A stretch of DNA of 45,603 nt from Lachnospiraceae bacterium (GTDB lineage: Bacteria; Bacillota; Clostridia; Lachnospirales; Lachnospiraceae): assembly GCA_900763175.1 (NCBI GenBank), contig CAAFJI010000050.1, forward strand, positions 1 through 45,603. Direction: 5' to 3'. A program made the translations under genes and the position numbers. Position 1 is the first letter of the stretch; the number at the start of each line of letters is the position of its first letter. The notes under the pieces are model-generated. The model saw only the letters and a program-made list of their open reading frames with translations, had not been told where the DNA came from and did no database searches. Shown here piece by piece: positions 39,662 through 45,603 of this stretch.

Positions 39662-40921
39662 TTGGATGACCGGATTTACATTGAAGGGGGACGTAAGCTG
39701 AGAGGAAATGTTGTCATACAGGGATCCAAAAATGCTGCATTGCCTATGATGGCAGCGTCATTATTGCATAGAGGAACAAGTGTGCTCAGAGGATGTCCGA
39801 AAATTGCAGATGTATTTTGCATGGAAAAAATTCTGAAAAGCCTGGGGGCTGTGACCTGGTGGGAAAAACAGGATCTTTATATGGACTGCACAAAGGCAGA
39901 TAAAACAGAGATTCCGGTTGCTTATACCAGCCGTATGCGTTCTTCGGTGATTCTTCTTGGTGCATTGCTTGGAAGAAGCCAAAAAGGCTGTCTGGGTTAT
40001 CCTGGAGGCTGTGTTATCGGAAAACGTCCTGTGGATCTTCATGTATTTGTGCTAAGAGGGCTGGGAGCCAGAATCCAGGAAACGGATGGAATCATCCGAG
40101 CTGCCTGCGAAAGGCTAAAAGGAACGAAAATCCTGTTTCCAAAAAGAAGTGTTGGAGCCACGGAGCAGGGGATTTTGGGAGCAGTACTGGCCAAAGGAGA
40201 GACAGTTTTGGAAAATTGTGCCTGCGAGCCTGAGATTGTGTGGCTTTGCAGGTATTTGTGTTCTATGGGAGCAAAGATAAAAGGCCAGGGAACAGATGAG
40301 ATTATAATTCAAGGGGTAAAGAAGCTGGAGGCCGGAGAAATGCAGGTTCCCCCTGACCGGATCGTGGCAGGGACCTATATTTGTGCAGCATCTGCTACAC
40401 GCAGTCAGATTACCCTTGAAAATGTTCCGGAAAATGAGCTTTCTTCCTTTCTTGAAGTATACAGGAAAATAGGTGGACAATACGAAGGAAACAGTGGTAA
40501 ACTAATAGTCAACGGAAAAAACGTCTGCAAGCCTGTAAAGCTGCTGGAGACAGGAGTTTATCCAGGATTTCCCACAGATTTACAGTCTCAGATGATGGCG
40601 GTGCTGGCCACCATACCAGGGGAGAGCTGCATTGTAGAACAGATATTTGAGGACCGTTATAAAGTAGCGAATGAACTGATGCGGATGGGAGCAGACATTA
40701 CAGTCAATGGAAGGACAGCAAGGATCCAGGGCAAAAAGCGGCTGTCCGGACATCCGGTGGAAGCGATGGAGTTAAGAGGCGGTGCCGCACTTATCCTGGC
40801 GGCTTTGGCAGCAGAAGGAACCACAGTTTTGCAGGGATACTCCTATGTGCAGCGTGGGTATGAGCATATTTGCCAGGATCTGAATCAGCTTGGGGCATCA
40901 GTAAAGAGGATACAGGAATAA
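39662..40921 (+). CDS. murA: UDP-GlcNAc 1-carboxyvinyltransferase
   Basis: A 419-residue enzyme catalysing the first committed peptidoglycan step, transfer of enolpyruvate to UDP-GlcNAc. The start block GSKNAALPM carries the catalytic lysine; the loop YPGGCVIGKRPVDLH carries the fosfomycin-reactive cysteine; FPTDLQSQMMA and RGGAALILAALAA are also conserved. AGGAG at 39649-39653 is 8 bases before a TTG (39662) that gives the family-like start DDRIYIEGG; a GTG at 39653 overlaps the ribosome site and is less likely. It follows ftsW by 30 bases and precedes divIB by 7. Confidence 0.94.
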   Translation: MDDRIYIEGGRKLRGNVVIQGSKNAALPMMAASLLHRGTSVLRGCPKIADVFCMEKILKSLGAVTWWEKQDLYMDCTKADKTEIPVAYTSRMRSSVILLGALLGRSQKGCLGYPGGCVIGKRPVDLHVFVLRGLGARIQETDGIIRAACERLKGTKILFPKRSVGATEQGILGAVLAKGETVLENCACEPEIVWLCRYLCSMGAKIKGQGTDEIIIQGVKKLEAGEMQVPPDRIVAGTYICAASATRSQITLENVPENELSSFLEVYRKIGGQYEGNSGKLIVNGKNVCKPVKLLETGVYPGFPTDLQSQMMAVLATIPGESCIVEQIFEDRYKVANELMRMGADITVNGRTARIQGKKRLSGHPVEAMELRGGAALILAALAAEGTTVLQGYSYVQRGYEHICQDLNQLGASVKRIQE

Positions 40922-40928
40922 CAAGATT

Positions 40929-41972
40929 ATGAAATTATTCAATGGAAAGAACATCACGATCAGCAGTGAGCAAAAAAAGAAGATATTTGGTATTACAGGG
41001 GCCATTCTCCTGGCTGGTATTATATTTTTCTTCTCATATTTTCGTGTGACAAAGGTAGAAATTATGGGAACTACCAGGTATACAGATGAGGAAGTGAAGA
41101 GTATGGCCCTTAAGGGCTGGGGAATTGACAATTCCGTTCTTGCAGTTCTTCTGCATTCCAGCGTGGATGTGGAGAATGTTCCTTTTATCGAAGGCTTTCA
41201 CATTACCTGGCTGGACCGGAATACGATCTGTGTCAGTGTAAAAGAGAAAAAGGCAGTAGGCTGTATTCCCTACCTGGACAGTTATATATACTTTGATCGC
41301 AACGGGATCTTTGTTGAAGGCTCTCATACCCGTGATGAGAGCATTCCCTTTTTTGACGGAATCGAGGTAAGTCATGTGATCCTTGGGGAGAAGCTTCCTA
41401 TCAAAGGAAATACCATTCTCACAACGGCGGTGGCTCTGGCAACTATTTTTCAGAAAAATGAGACAGTGCCGGATCACATTGAGTTTGATACCAGCTATCA
41501 GATTACCCTTGTATATGGCGATATTACAGTAATGCTGGGAAAGGATGAGAATCTCGAGGATAAGATGACCCGTGTCATTGCAATCTTACCTAAGCTTGAA
41601 GGGAAAAAGGGAATTCTTCATCTGGAAAACGTAACAGAGAATTCCAAGACCATTACCTTTGAGGGAGAATCAGAAGCAGATGTGCTGACTACAGATATCA
41701 GCAGTGTTTATGAAAATGCCCTTGCAAACTGGCACGGAGGTTATGATGAGACAGGATCCTACACGGGTGACGGTCAGTATGACGCAAATGGAAATTATGT
41801 GGGAGAGCAGCCTACCCAGGAAAGCATTGCTGCAAATGGAAGCTGGCTGGGTGGTTATATGGAAGATGGCAGCTACACCGGCTATGGACAGCTTGACAAA
41901 GATGGAAATTATGTAGGCCCCAATCCCAACGATACCAGTGATGATGGAATTGAAGAGGACAGTTATGAGTAG
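40929..41972 (+). CDS. DivIB/FtsQ-like division protein with repeat tail
   Basis: A 347-residue bitopic septum protein. A short cytoplasmic part precedes one membrane helix (about 20-38), then a POTRA domain beginning VTKVEIMGTTRYTDEEV, and a beta domain up to about 260. The C-terminal 80 residues contain two copies of a 20-residue Gly/Tyr/Asp repeat: GGYDETGSYTGDGQYDANGN and GGYMEDGSYTGYGQLDKDGN, each followed by YVG. Position before ftsZ supports identity. It should bind FtsL and the penicillin-binding protein outside the membrane. The tail resembles in composition the tail of the FtsI-like protein. Confidence 0.88.
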   Translation: MKLFNGKNITISSEQKKKIFGITGAILLAGIIFFFSYFRVTKVEIMGTTRYTDEEVKSMALKGWGIDNSVLAVLLHSSVDVENVPFIEGFHITWLDRNTICVSVKEKKAVGCIPYLDSYIYFDRNGIFVEGSHTRDESIPFFDGIEVSHVILGEKLPIKGNTILTTAVALATIFQKNETVPDHIEFDTSYQITLVYGDITVMLGKDENLEDKMTRVIAILPKLEGKKGILHLENVTENSKTITFEGESEADVLTTDISSVYENALANWHGGYDETGSYTGDGQYDANGNYVGEQPTQESIAANGSWLGGYMEDGSYTGYGQLDKDGNYVGPNPNDTSDDGIEEDSYE

Positions 41973-42031
41973 TTCTGTCCATACCTTTTTGGCGGAAACG
42001 AGAAAAAAGTCAAAAAAAACGAAATTAGTAG

Positions 42032-42060
42032 TTGATTAATTCCAGAAAAAAATATATGAT
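42032..42060 (+). promoter_or_regulatory. Promoter of ftsZ
   Basis: TTGATT (42032-42037), a 17-base spacer and TATGAT (42055-42060), in a 166-base AT-rich gap upstream of ftsZ. Confidence 0.75.
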
Positions 42061-42138
42061 ATATCTATATGCAGCTTGGTATATATTCACTGAAATTAAT
42101 TATATAGGATATCAGGTAGAAATAAAGGAGGAAGTACA

Positions 42139-43305
42139 TTGTTAGAGATAATGTCAAACGAGGCAGAATCCTCTGCAAAGATTATTGTAATCGGAGTAGG
42201 GGGAGCCGGAAATAATGCTGTCAACAGAATGGTGGAAGAGGCCATCGGTGGAGTTGAGTTTGTGGGAGTTAATACAGATAAGCAGGCTCTGACTCTGTGC
42301 AAAGCTCCAACTGTACTTCAGATTGGTGAGAAGATTACCAAAGGTCTTGGTGCAGGAGCTCAGCCAGAGGTTGGACAGAAGGCTGCCGAGGAAAGTATTG
42401 AAGAAGTAAAACAGATTATTGAAGGCGCAGATATGGTATTTGTTACCTGTGGTATGGGCGGTGGAACCGGTACAGGTGCTGCTCCGGTTATTGCAGCAGC
42501 AGCAAAGGAAATGGGTATCCTCACTGTCGGTGTTGTAACCAAGCCTTTCCGTTTTGAGGCAAAGACACGTATGAACAATGCACTTGCAGGTATTGAGAAC
42601 CTGAAGAAGGCTGTTGATACACTGATCGTTATCCCGAATGATAAATTGCTGGAGATCGTAGATCGTCGCACTACTATGCCAGAGGCACTGAGAAAGGCAG
42701 ACGAGGTCCTGCAGCAGGCAGTTCAGGGTATCACAGATCTGATTAATCTGCCAGCTCTTATTAACCTTGACTTCGCAGATGTACAGACAGTTATGACAGA
42801 TAAGGGAATTGCACACATTGGTATCGGTGAGGCAAGAGGTGATGATAAGGCTATGGAAGCTGTTCAGCAGGCTGTATCTTCTCCGCTGCTTGAGACTACC
42901 ATCAAGGGTGCTACTCACGTTATCATTAATATTTCTGGTGATATCTCCCTTATGGATGCAAACGATGCTGCAAGCTATGTACAGGAGCTTACAGGTGAGG
43001 ATGCAAATATCATCTTTGGTGCTATGTATGATGATTCTGTTGCAGATTATGCGAGAATCACAGTTATTGCTACCGGACTTTCTGACAATGCACAGGCAGC
43101 AAGTCCATTTGGAAATAAAGCAAGCAATTCTGTTTTCGCAAACAAAAGACCTGCTTCCACAGCAACTGCAGCAGGCGGCGTAAATCTGAATATGCCTAGC
43201 TTTAATATGCCGACTATGAATGCTACACCGTTCACACAGAAAGCACCATCCAGCACTGTTCAGAAAAAGGACATCCAGATTCCGGATTTCCTGAGAAACA
43301 GATAA
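42139..43305 (+). CDS. ftsZ: Cell-division tubulin homologue FtsZ
   Basis: A 388-residue GTPase forming the Z ring. GVGGAGNNAVNRM near the N-terminus, tubulin signature GGGTGTGAAP (about 107-116), the NxxDFADV synergy loop (NLDFADVQTVM) and the C-terminal membrane-anchor-binding peptide DIQIPDFLRNR are all present, joined by a short Ala/Asn/Met-rich linker. The start is a TTG at 42139 with AAGGAGGA 6 bases upstream; ATG 42151 is too far. MLEI is the usual beginning in this family of bacteria. It has its own promoter and terminator, so it can be expressed independently of the rest of the cluster. Confidence 0.97.
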   Translation: MLEIMSNEAESSAKIIVIGVGGAGNNAVNRMVEEAIGGVEFVGVNTDKQALTLCKAPTVLQIGEKITKGLGAGAQPEVGQKAAEESIEEVKQIIEGADMVFVTCGMGGGTGTGAAPVIAAAAKEMGILTVGVVTKPFRFEAKTRMNNALAGIENLKKAVDTLIVIPNDKLLEIVDRRTTMPEALRKADEVLQQAVQGITDLINLPALINLDFADVQTVMTDKGIAHIGIGEARGDDKAMEAVQQAVSSPLLETTIKGATHVIINISGDISLMDANDAASYVQELTGEDANIIFGAMYDDSVADYARITVIATGLSDNAQAASPFGNKASNSVFANKRPASTATAAGGVNLNMPSFNMPTMNATPFTQKAPSSTVQKKDIQIPDFLRNR

Positions 43306-43320
43306 ATAATGCATATGATT

Positions 43321-43355
43321 ATGGCGTGGCTTTTATGAAGCCACGCCATTCTTTT
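43321..43355 (+). terminator. Terminator after ftsZ
   Basis: A perfect 12-bp stem (43321-43332 with 43338-43349), 5-base loop, followed by TCTTTTT. The convergent DUF1540 gene ends in the T tract. Confidence 0.9.
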
Positions 43356-43675
43356 TAACACTTACATTCAAACGTATCGCACTTTGTTTCAGAGCAAGCC
43401 TTTGCATCACTTCCGTCAACATCGATCGCAGCGGCAGTACATCTGCAGTTTTCATTATAGGTACAGTTGTGGGCTTTACAGTCAATCTGGATCTTCTCAC
43501 AGCCGCATCCGTTTTTGACACTGTTTACAGCACTTTGGCTTCTCTCACGGAAGCTGCCGCAGGATGTCTCTTCTGCATTTTTTGCACTTTCGCCCATCAC
43601 ATTGATCTCGCCTCTGGAACAGAGCTGATTTTCATTGTAAAGACAAGTAGCTGCAGCACATTTTAAAATTGTCAT
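43355..43675 (-). CDS. Two-domain DUF1540 cysteine-rich protein
   Basis: A 106-residue protein of two DUF1540 modules. Each has the pattern CxxxxCxYNExxxC, then a C-x(5)-C-like end with a Phe (LKCAAATCLYNENQLC ... TSCGSF; IDCKAHNCTYNENCRC ... TKCDTF). The regular cysteines suggest metal binding. There is no signal peptide or membrane segment. Start at 43675 (minus), where GGAGG (complement of 43685-43689) lies 9 bases upstream. Function is unknown; such proteins are common in anaerobic Firmicutes and sometimes associated with spores. Confidence 0.85.
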   Translation of the reverse strand: MTILKCAAATCLYNENQLCSRGEINVMGESAKNAEETSCGSFRERSQSAVNSVKNGCGCEKIQIDCKAHNCTYNENCRCTAAAIDVDGSDAKACSETKCDTFECKC

Positions 43676-43835
43676 GAGTGTTTTCCTCCTGATACTAAAA
43701 TTATTTTGCATCTGACTGCACTTTTAGTGTTTGACAGAATGATGGTATTTATAACTGGAAAGATTTTCCAGAAAGAAACGGCAGGGCTACAATAAAAAAA
43801 CAGAGTAGTTAGAAAAGAAAACATAAAAAAATATC

Positions 43836-43864
43836 TTGACTTTAGAGGAAAATTATGATAACAT
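43836..43864 (+). promoter_or_regulatory. Promoter of infC-rpmI-rplT
   Basis: TTGACT (43836-43841), a 17-base spacer and TAACAT (43859-43864) with TG at 43856-43857 (extended -10). Confidence 0.75.
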
Positions 43865-43869
43865 CTAAC

Positions 43870-44010
43870 GGTACGTGATGAAAAGAAAGCAGAGTGACAC
43901 TCTCACCTCAGCGCACATTGAATGCGGCTCGGGTTCATATTGCACAGCGAAGCATGAAGTGGTTTCATGCGTGTAATAGGAGAAGTGTGGATTCTGTCCG
44001 CACTTTTTTT
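43870..44010 (+). promoter_or_regulatory. Ribosomal protein L20 leader / attenuator of infC operon
   Basis: A structured 5' leader ending in an intrinsic terminator: AGTGTGGA (43984-43991) with TCCGCACT (43997-44004), one G.U pair, then seven T. Upstream stems include GCATGAA/TTCATGC (43952-43958 with 43964-43970). In Firmicutes the infC-rpmI-rplT operon is controlled by L20 binding such a leader. Assignment is by context and terminator; I did not match the L20-binding fold base by base. Confidence 0.65.
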
Positions 44011-44107
44011 ATGTAGTGAGGACATCAGGTATGGGCAGGAATTTCCTGTGAAGGGGAATTGAGAGTAAAATTAACAGAACATCTATCAGGTATGGAGGTG
44101 CACAACA

Positions 44108-44614
44108 ATTAGCAGTTTAATGATCAACGAACAAATCAGAGACAAAGAGGTACGCTTAATTGGTCCAGACGGAGAACAGCTTGGAATCATGTCTGCAAGA
44201 GAAGCAATGGCCAAGGCTCAGGAGGCAGAGCTTGATTTGGTAAAGATTGCCCCACAGGCAAAACCGCCGGTATGCAAAATCATTGATTATGGAAAATATC
44301 GTTACGAGCTTGCAAGAAAAGAAAAAGAAGCCAAGAAAAAGCAGAAGACCATCGATGTCAAAGAAGTGCGTCTTTCACCAAATATTGATACCAATGACCT
44401 GAACACAAAGGCTGGGGCAGCACGAAAATTTCTTACCAAGGGAGACAGAGTGAAGGTTACACTTCGTTTCCGTGGAAGAGAAATGGCACATATGTCAAGC
44501 AGCAAACATGTTCTGGATGATTTTGCCGAGATGCTGAAGGATGTTGCCGTAATCGAGAAGGCACCGAAGGTAGAAGGCAGAAGCATGACAATGTTTTTAG
44601 CACAGAAACACTAG
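44108..44614 (+). CDS. infC: Translation initiation factor IF-3 (AUU start)
   Basis: A 168-residue factor that binds the 30S subunit and checks start-codon pairing. The N-terminal domain (about 5-75) has MINEQIRDKEVRLIGPDGE (shortened) and YGKYRYE; the C-terminal domain (about 85-168) has RLSPNIDTNDL and VTLRFRGREMAH. The start is ATT at 44108: GGAGGTG (44094-44100) is 7 bases upstream, whereas the first ATG (44120) would be 19 away. An AUU start is the classic device by which IF-3 represses its own synthesis, so the choice is well supported. It heads infC-rpmI-rplT behind an attenuator. Confidence 0.95.
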   Translation: MSSLMINEQIRDKEVRLIGPDGEQLGIMSAREAMAKAQEAELDLVKIAPQAKPPVCKIIDYGKYRYELARKEKEAKKKQKTIDVKEVRLSPNIDTNDLNTKAGAARKFLTKGDRVKVTLRFRGREMAHMSSSKHVLDDFAEMLKDVAVIEKAPKVEGRSMTMFLAQKH

Positions 44615-44701
44615 AATGTTGCATTCATTTGGAGGGGCTTTTGGAAAAGTCATACTGGATGAGGGACATTAAATAGATACGATATTAAGGAGGAAATTAC
44701 A

Positions 44702-44899
44702 ATGCCAAAAATTAAAACTTGTAGAGCAGCAGCAAAGCGCTTCAAAAAAACAGGAACAGGAAAATTAGTAAGAAATAAAGCTTATAAGAGCCATATCTTA
44801 ACAAAGAAATCTCAGAAGAGAAAGAGAAATCTGAGAAAAGCTACTGTTGTTGATTCTACTAATGTAAAGAGCATGAAGAAAGCATTACCGTATTTATAA
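44702..44899 (+). CDS. rpmI: 50S ribosomal protein L35
   Basis: A 65-residue, very basic ribosomal protein. The N-terminus PKIKTCRAAAKRFKKTGTGK and KSHILTKKSQKRKRNLRK are the family pattern. AAGGAGG lies about 7 bases before the ATG. It is 87 bases after infC in the usual operon order. It binds 23S rRNA in the 50S subunit. Confidence 0.97.
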   Translation: MPKIKTCRAAAKRFKKTGTGKLVRNKAYKSHILTKKSQKRKRNLRKATVVDSTNVKSMKKALPYL

Positions 44900-44939
44900 G
44901 ATATCGCATAGAAGAAGACGAACAGGAGGAAAATAAGAA

Positions 44940-45296
44940 ATGGCAAGAATTAAAGGCGGATTAAACGCAAAGAAGAAACATAATCGTGTATTAAAACTGG
45001 CAAAGGGCTACAGAGGAGCTCGTTCCAAACAGTATAGAGTAGCAAAACAGTCTGTTATGCGTGCACTCACCAGCTCCTACGCTGGAAGAAAGCAGAAGAA
45101 ACGTCAGTTCAGACAGCTCTGGATTGCACGTATCAATGCTGCAGCTAGAATGAATGGATTATCCTACAGCAAAATGATGCACGGCCTTAAAGTTGCAAAC
45201 ATCGACATCAACAGAAAGATGCTTGCTGAGATGGCTGTAAATGATGCTCAGGGATTCGCAGCACTTGCTGAGATCGCTAAGAAAGCAATCGCTTAA
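44940..45296 (+). CDS. rplT: 50S ribosomal protein L20
   Basis: A 118-residue basic ribosomal protein needed early in 50S assembly and, in Firmicutes, the repressor of this operon. MARIKGGLNAKKKHNRVLK at the N-terminus, GYRGARSKQYRVAKQ, and LWIARINAAARMNGLSYS are diagnostic. AGGAGG is about 9 bases before the ATG. It is the last gene; a terminator lies 36 bases after its stop. Confidence 0.98.
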   Translation: MARIKGGLNAKKKHNRVLKLAKGYRGARSKQYRVAKQSVMRALTSSYAGRKQKKRQFRQLWIARINAAARMNGLSYSKMMHGLKVANIDINRKMLAEMAVNDAQGFAALAEIAKKAIA

Positions 45297-45331
45297 TCCG
45301 TTTCCTATACACTTTAATATGAAGAAACATT

Positions 45332-45360
45332 GCCGGAAGCATTTTGCTTCCGGCTTTTTC
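45332..45360 (+). terminator. Terminator of infC-rpmI-rplT
   Basis: A perfect 9-bp stem GCCGGAAGC (45332-45340) with GCTTCCGGC (45346-45354), 5-base loop, followed by TTTTTC. Confidence 0.9.
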
Positions 45361-45383
45361 TTATAATGAAAGTGGCAGTTATT

Positions 45384-45517
45384 TAGAGCGTGCCTTATTT
45401 TGCGGTGTATTTGTCCCGAATTCGGTTGTCGCAGCCCGCTACGACGCTCTCATCCGGGACAAATTTTCCACAAACAGTGACGCACATCTTGCAGAATGCA
45501 TTTTGAGGGCACATTCT
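45384..45517 (+). repeat. Palindromic dispersed repeat (E) after rplT
   Basis: About 134 bases with ends TAGAGCGTGCC (45384-45394) and GGGCACATTCT (45507-45517). The central segment around GTCGCAGCCCGCTACGAC is nearly identical to copy 38265-38428, but the left body is shortened. The remaining 86 bases of the window show no gene. Confidence 0.85.
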
Positions 45518-45603
45518 GGAAAAATACAACCGTACACGTACGTTTGTATGCCATGGAAAAACTGCTTTTTTAATAATTTGTATGATTATAACAAATTTTT
45601 TAG

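Larger units (their letters stand above)
43676..44107. other. Intergenic region DUF1540 / infC leader
   Basis: This 432-base gap contains the DUF1540 upstream region, the infC promoter (43836-43864) and the attenuator leader (43870-44010), with about 95 further leader bases before the infC ribosome site at 44094. No coding frame is convincing. Confidence 0.6.

Noticed and set aside
42154..43314. 386-codon open frame on the minus strand across ftsZ
   Set aside because: It is cysteine/histidine-rich nonsense-like sequence exactly opposite a fully convincing ftsZ, with no ribosome site; it results from codon bias in ftsZ.

Overview
This window looks like chromosome from a Gram-positive, anaerobic gut-type Firmicute, most likely Lachnospiraceae (Blautia-like). 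The reasons are moderate GC, strong AGGAGG ribosome sites, TTGxxx-17-TAnnnT promoters often with an extended TGn -10, B. subtilis-like gene orders (priA-def-fmt-rsmB-rlmN-stp-prkC-rsgA-rpe-thiN and mraZ-to-ftsZ), DAP-type cell-wall enzymes and a selenium-associated yedE/yedF/DUF3343 trio. The genus is an inference. I see no tRNA, rRNA, CRISPR array or prophage.

Layout. 1-1560: selenium-associated transport trio. 1752-3706: a DUF3786 protein, a 39-residue membrane peptide and the AzlC/AzlD amino-acid exporter. 3861-4715 (minus): dapF. 5059-7483: a polar amino-acid ABC transporter whose binding protein has its two halves in reversed order (apparent circular permutation). 7592-9049 (minus): asparagine synthetase AsnA and a CBS-domain protein. 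9184-10117: two small membrane proteins. 10188-11120 (minus): carbamate kinase. 11666-13285: a sortase-anchored surface protein. 13349-26866: a long co-directional run covering murE, priA, translation and rRNA-modification enzymes, a PP2C phosphatase/PASTA kinase pair, RsgA, Rpe and thiamine pyrophosphokinase. 27001-29453: ychF and lgt. 29760-43305: the division and cell-wall cluster mraZ-rsmH-ftsL-pbp-spoVD-like-mraY-murD-ftsW-murA-divIB-ftsZ, broken internally by terminators, promoters and a repeat element. 43355-43675 (minus): a DUF1540 protein. 44108-45296: infC-rpmI-rplT behind an attenuator leader, with infC starting at AUU.

A dispersed, non-coding, palindromic repeat (MITE-like, ends TAGAGCGTG...CACGCTCTA) occurs as four two-ended copies (3746-3819, 5888-6000, 38265-38428, 45384-45517) and two one-ended remnants (4881-4925, 26921-26972), always between genes. 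One copy sits exactly in the loop of a terminator hairpin, one lies between the binding-protein and permease genes, and one splits the division cluster.

The most unusual items are the permuted solute-binding protein, the repeat family with its terminator insertion, a terminator-like hairpin whose 3' arm is the ribosome site of the second penicillin-binding protein, that protein's KTA in place of KTG, and related Asp/Gly repeat tails on two divisome proteins. Whether any of these is already described cannot be judged without database searches.
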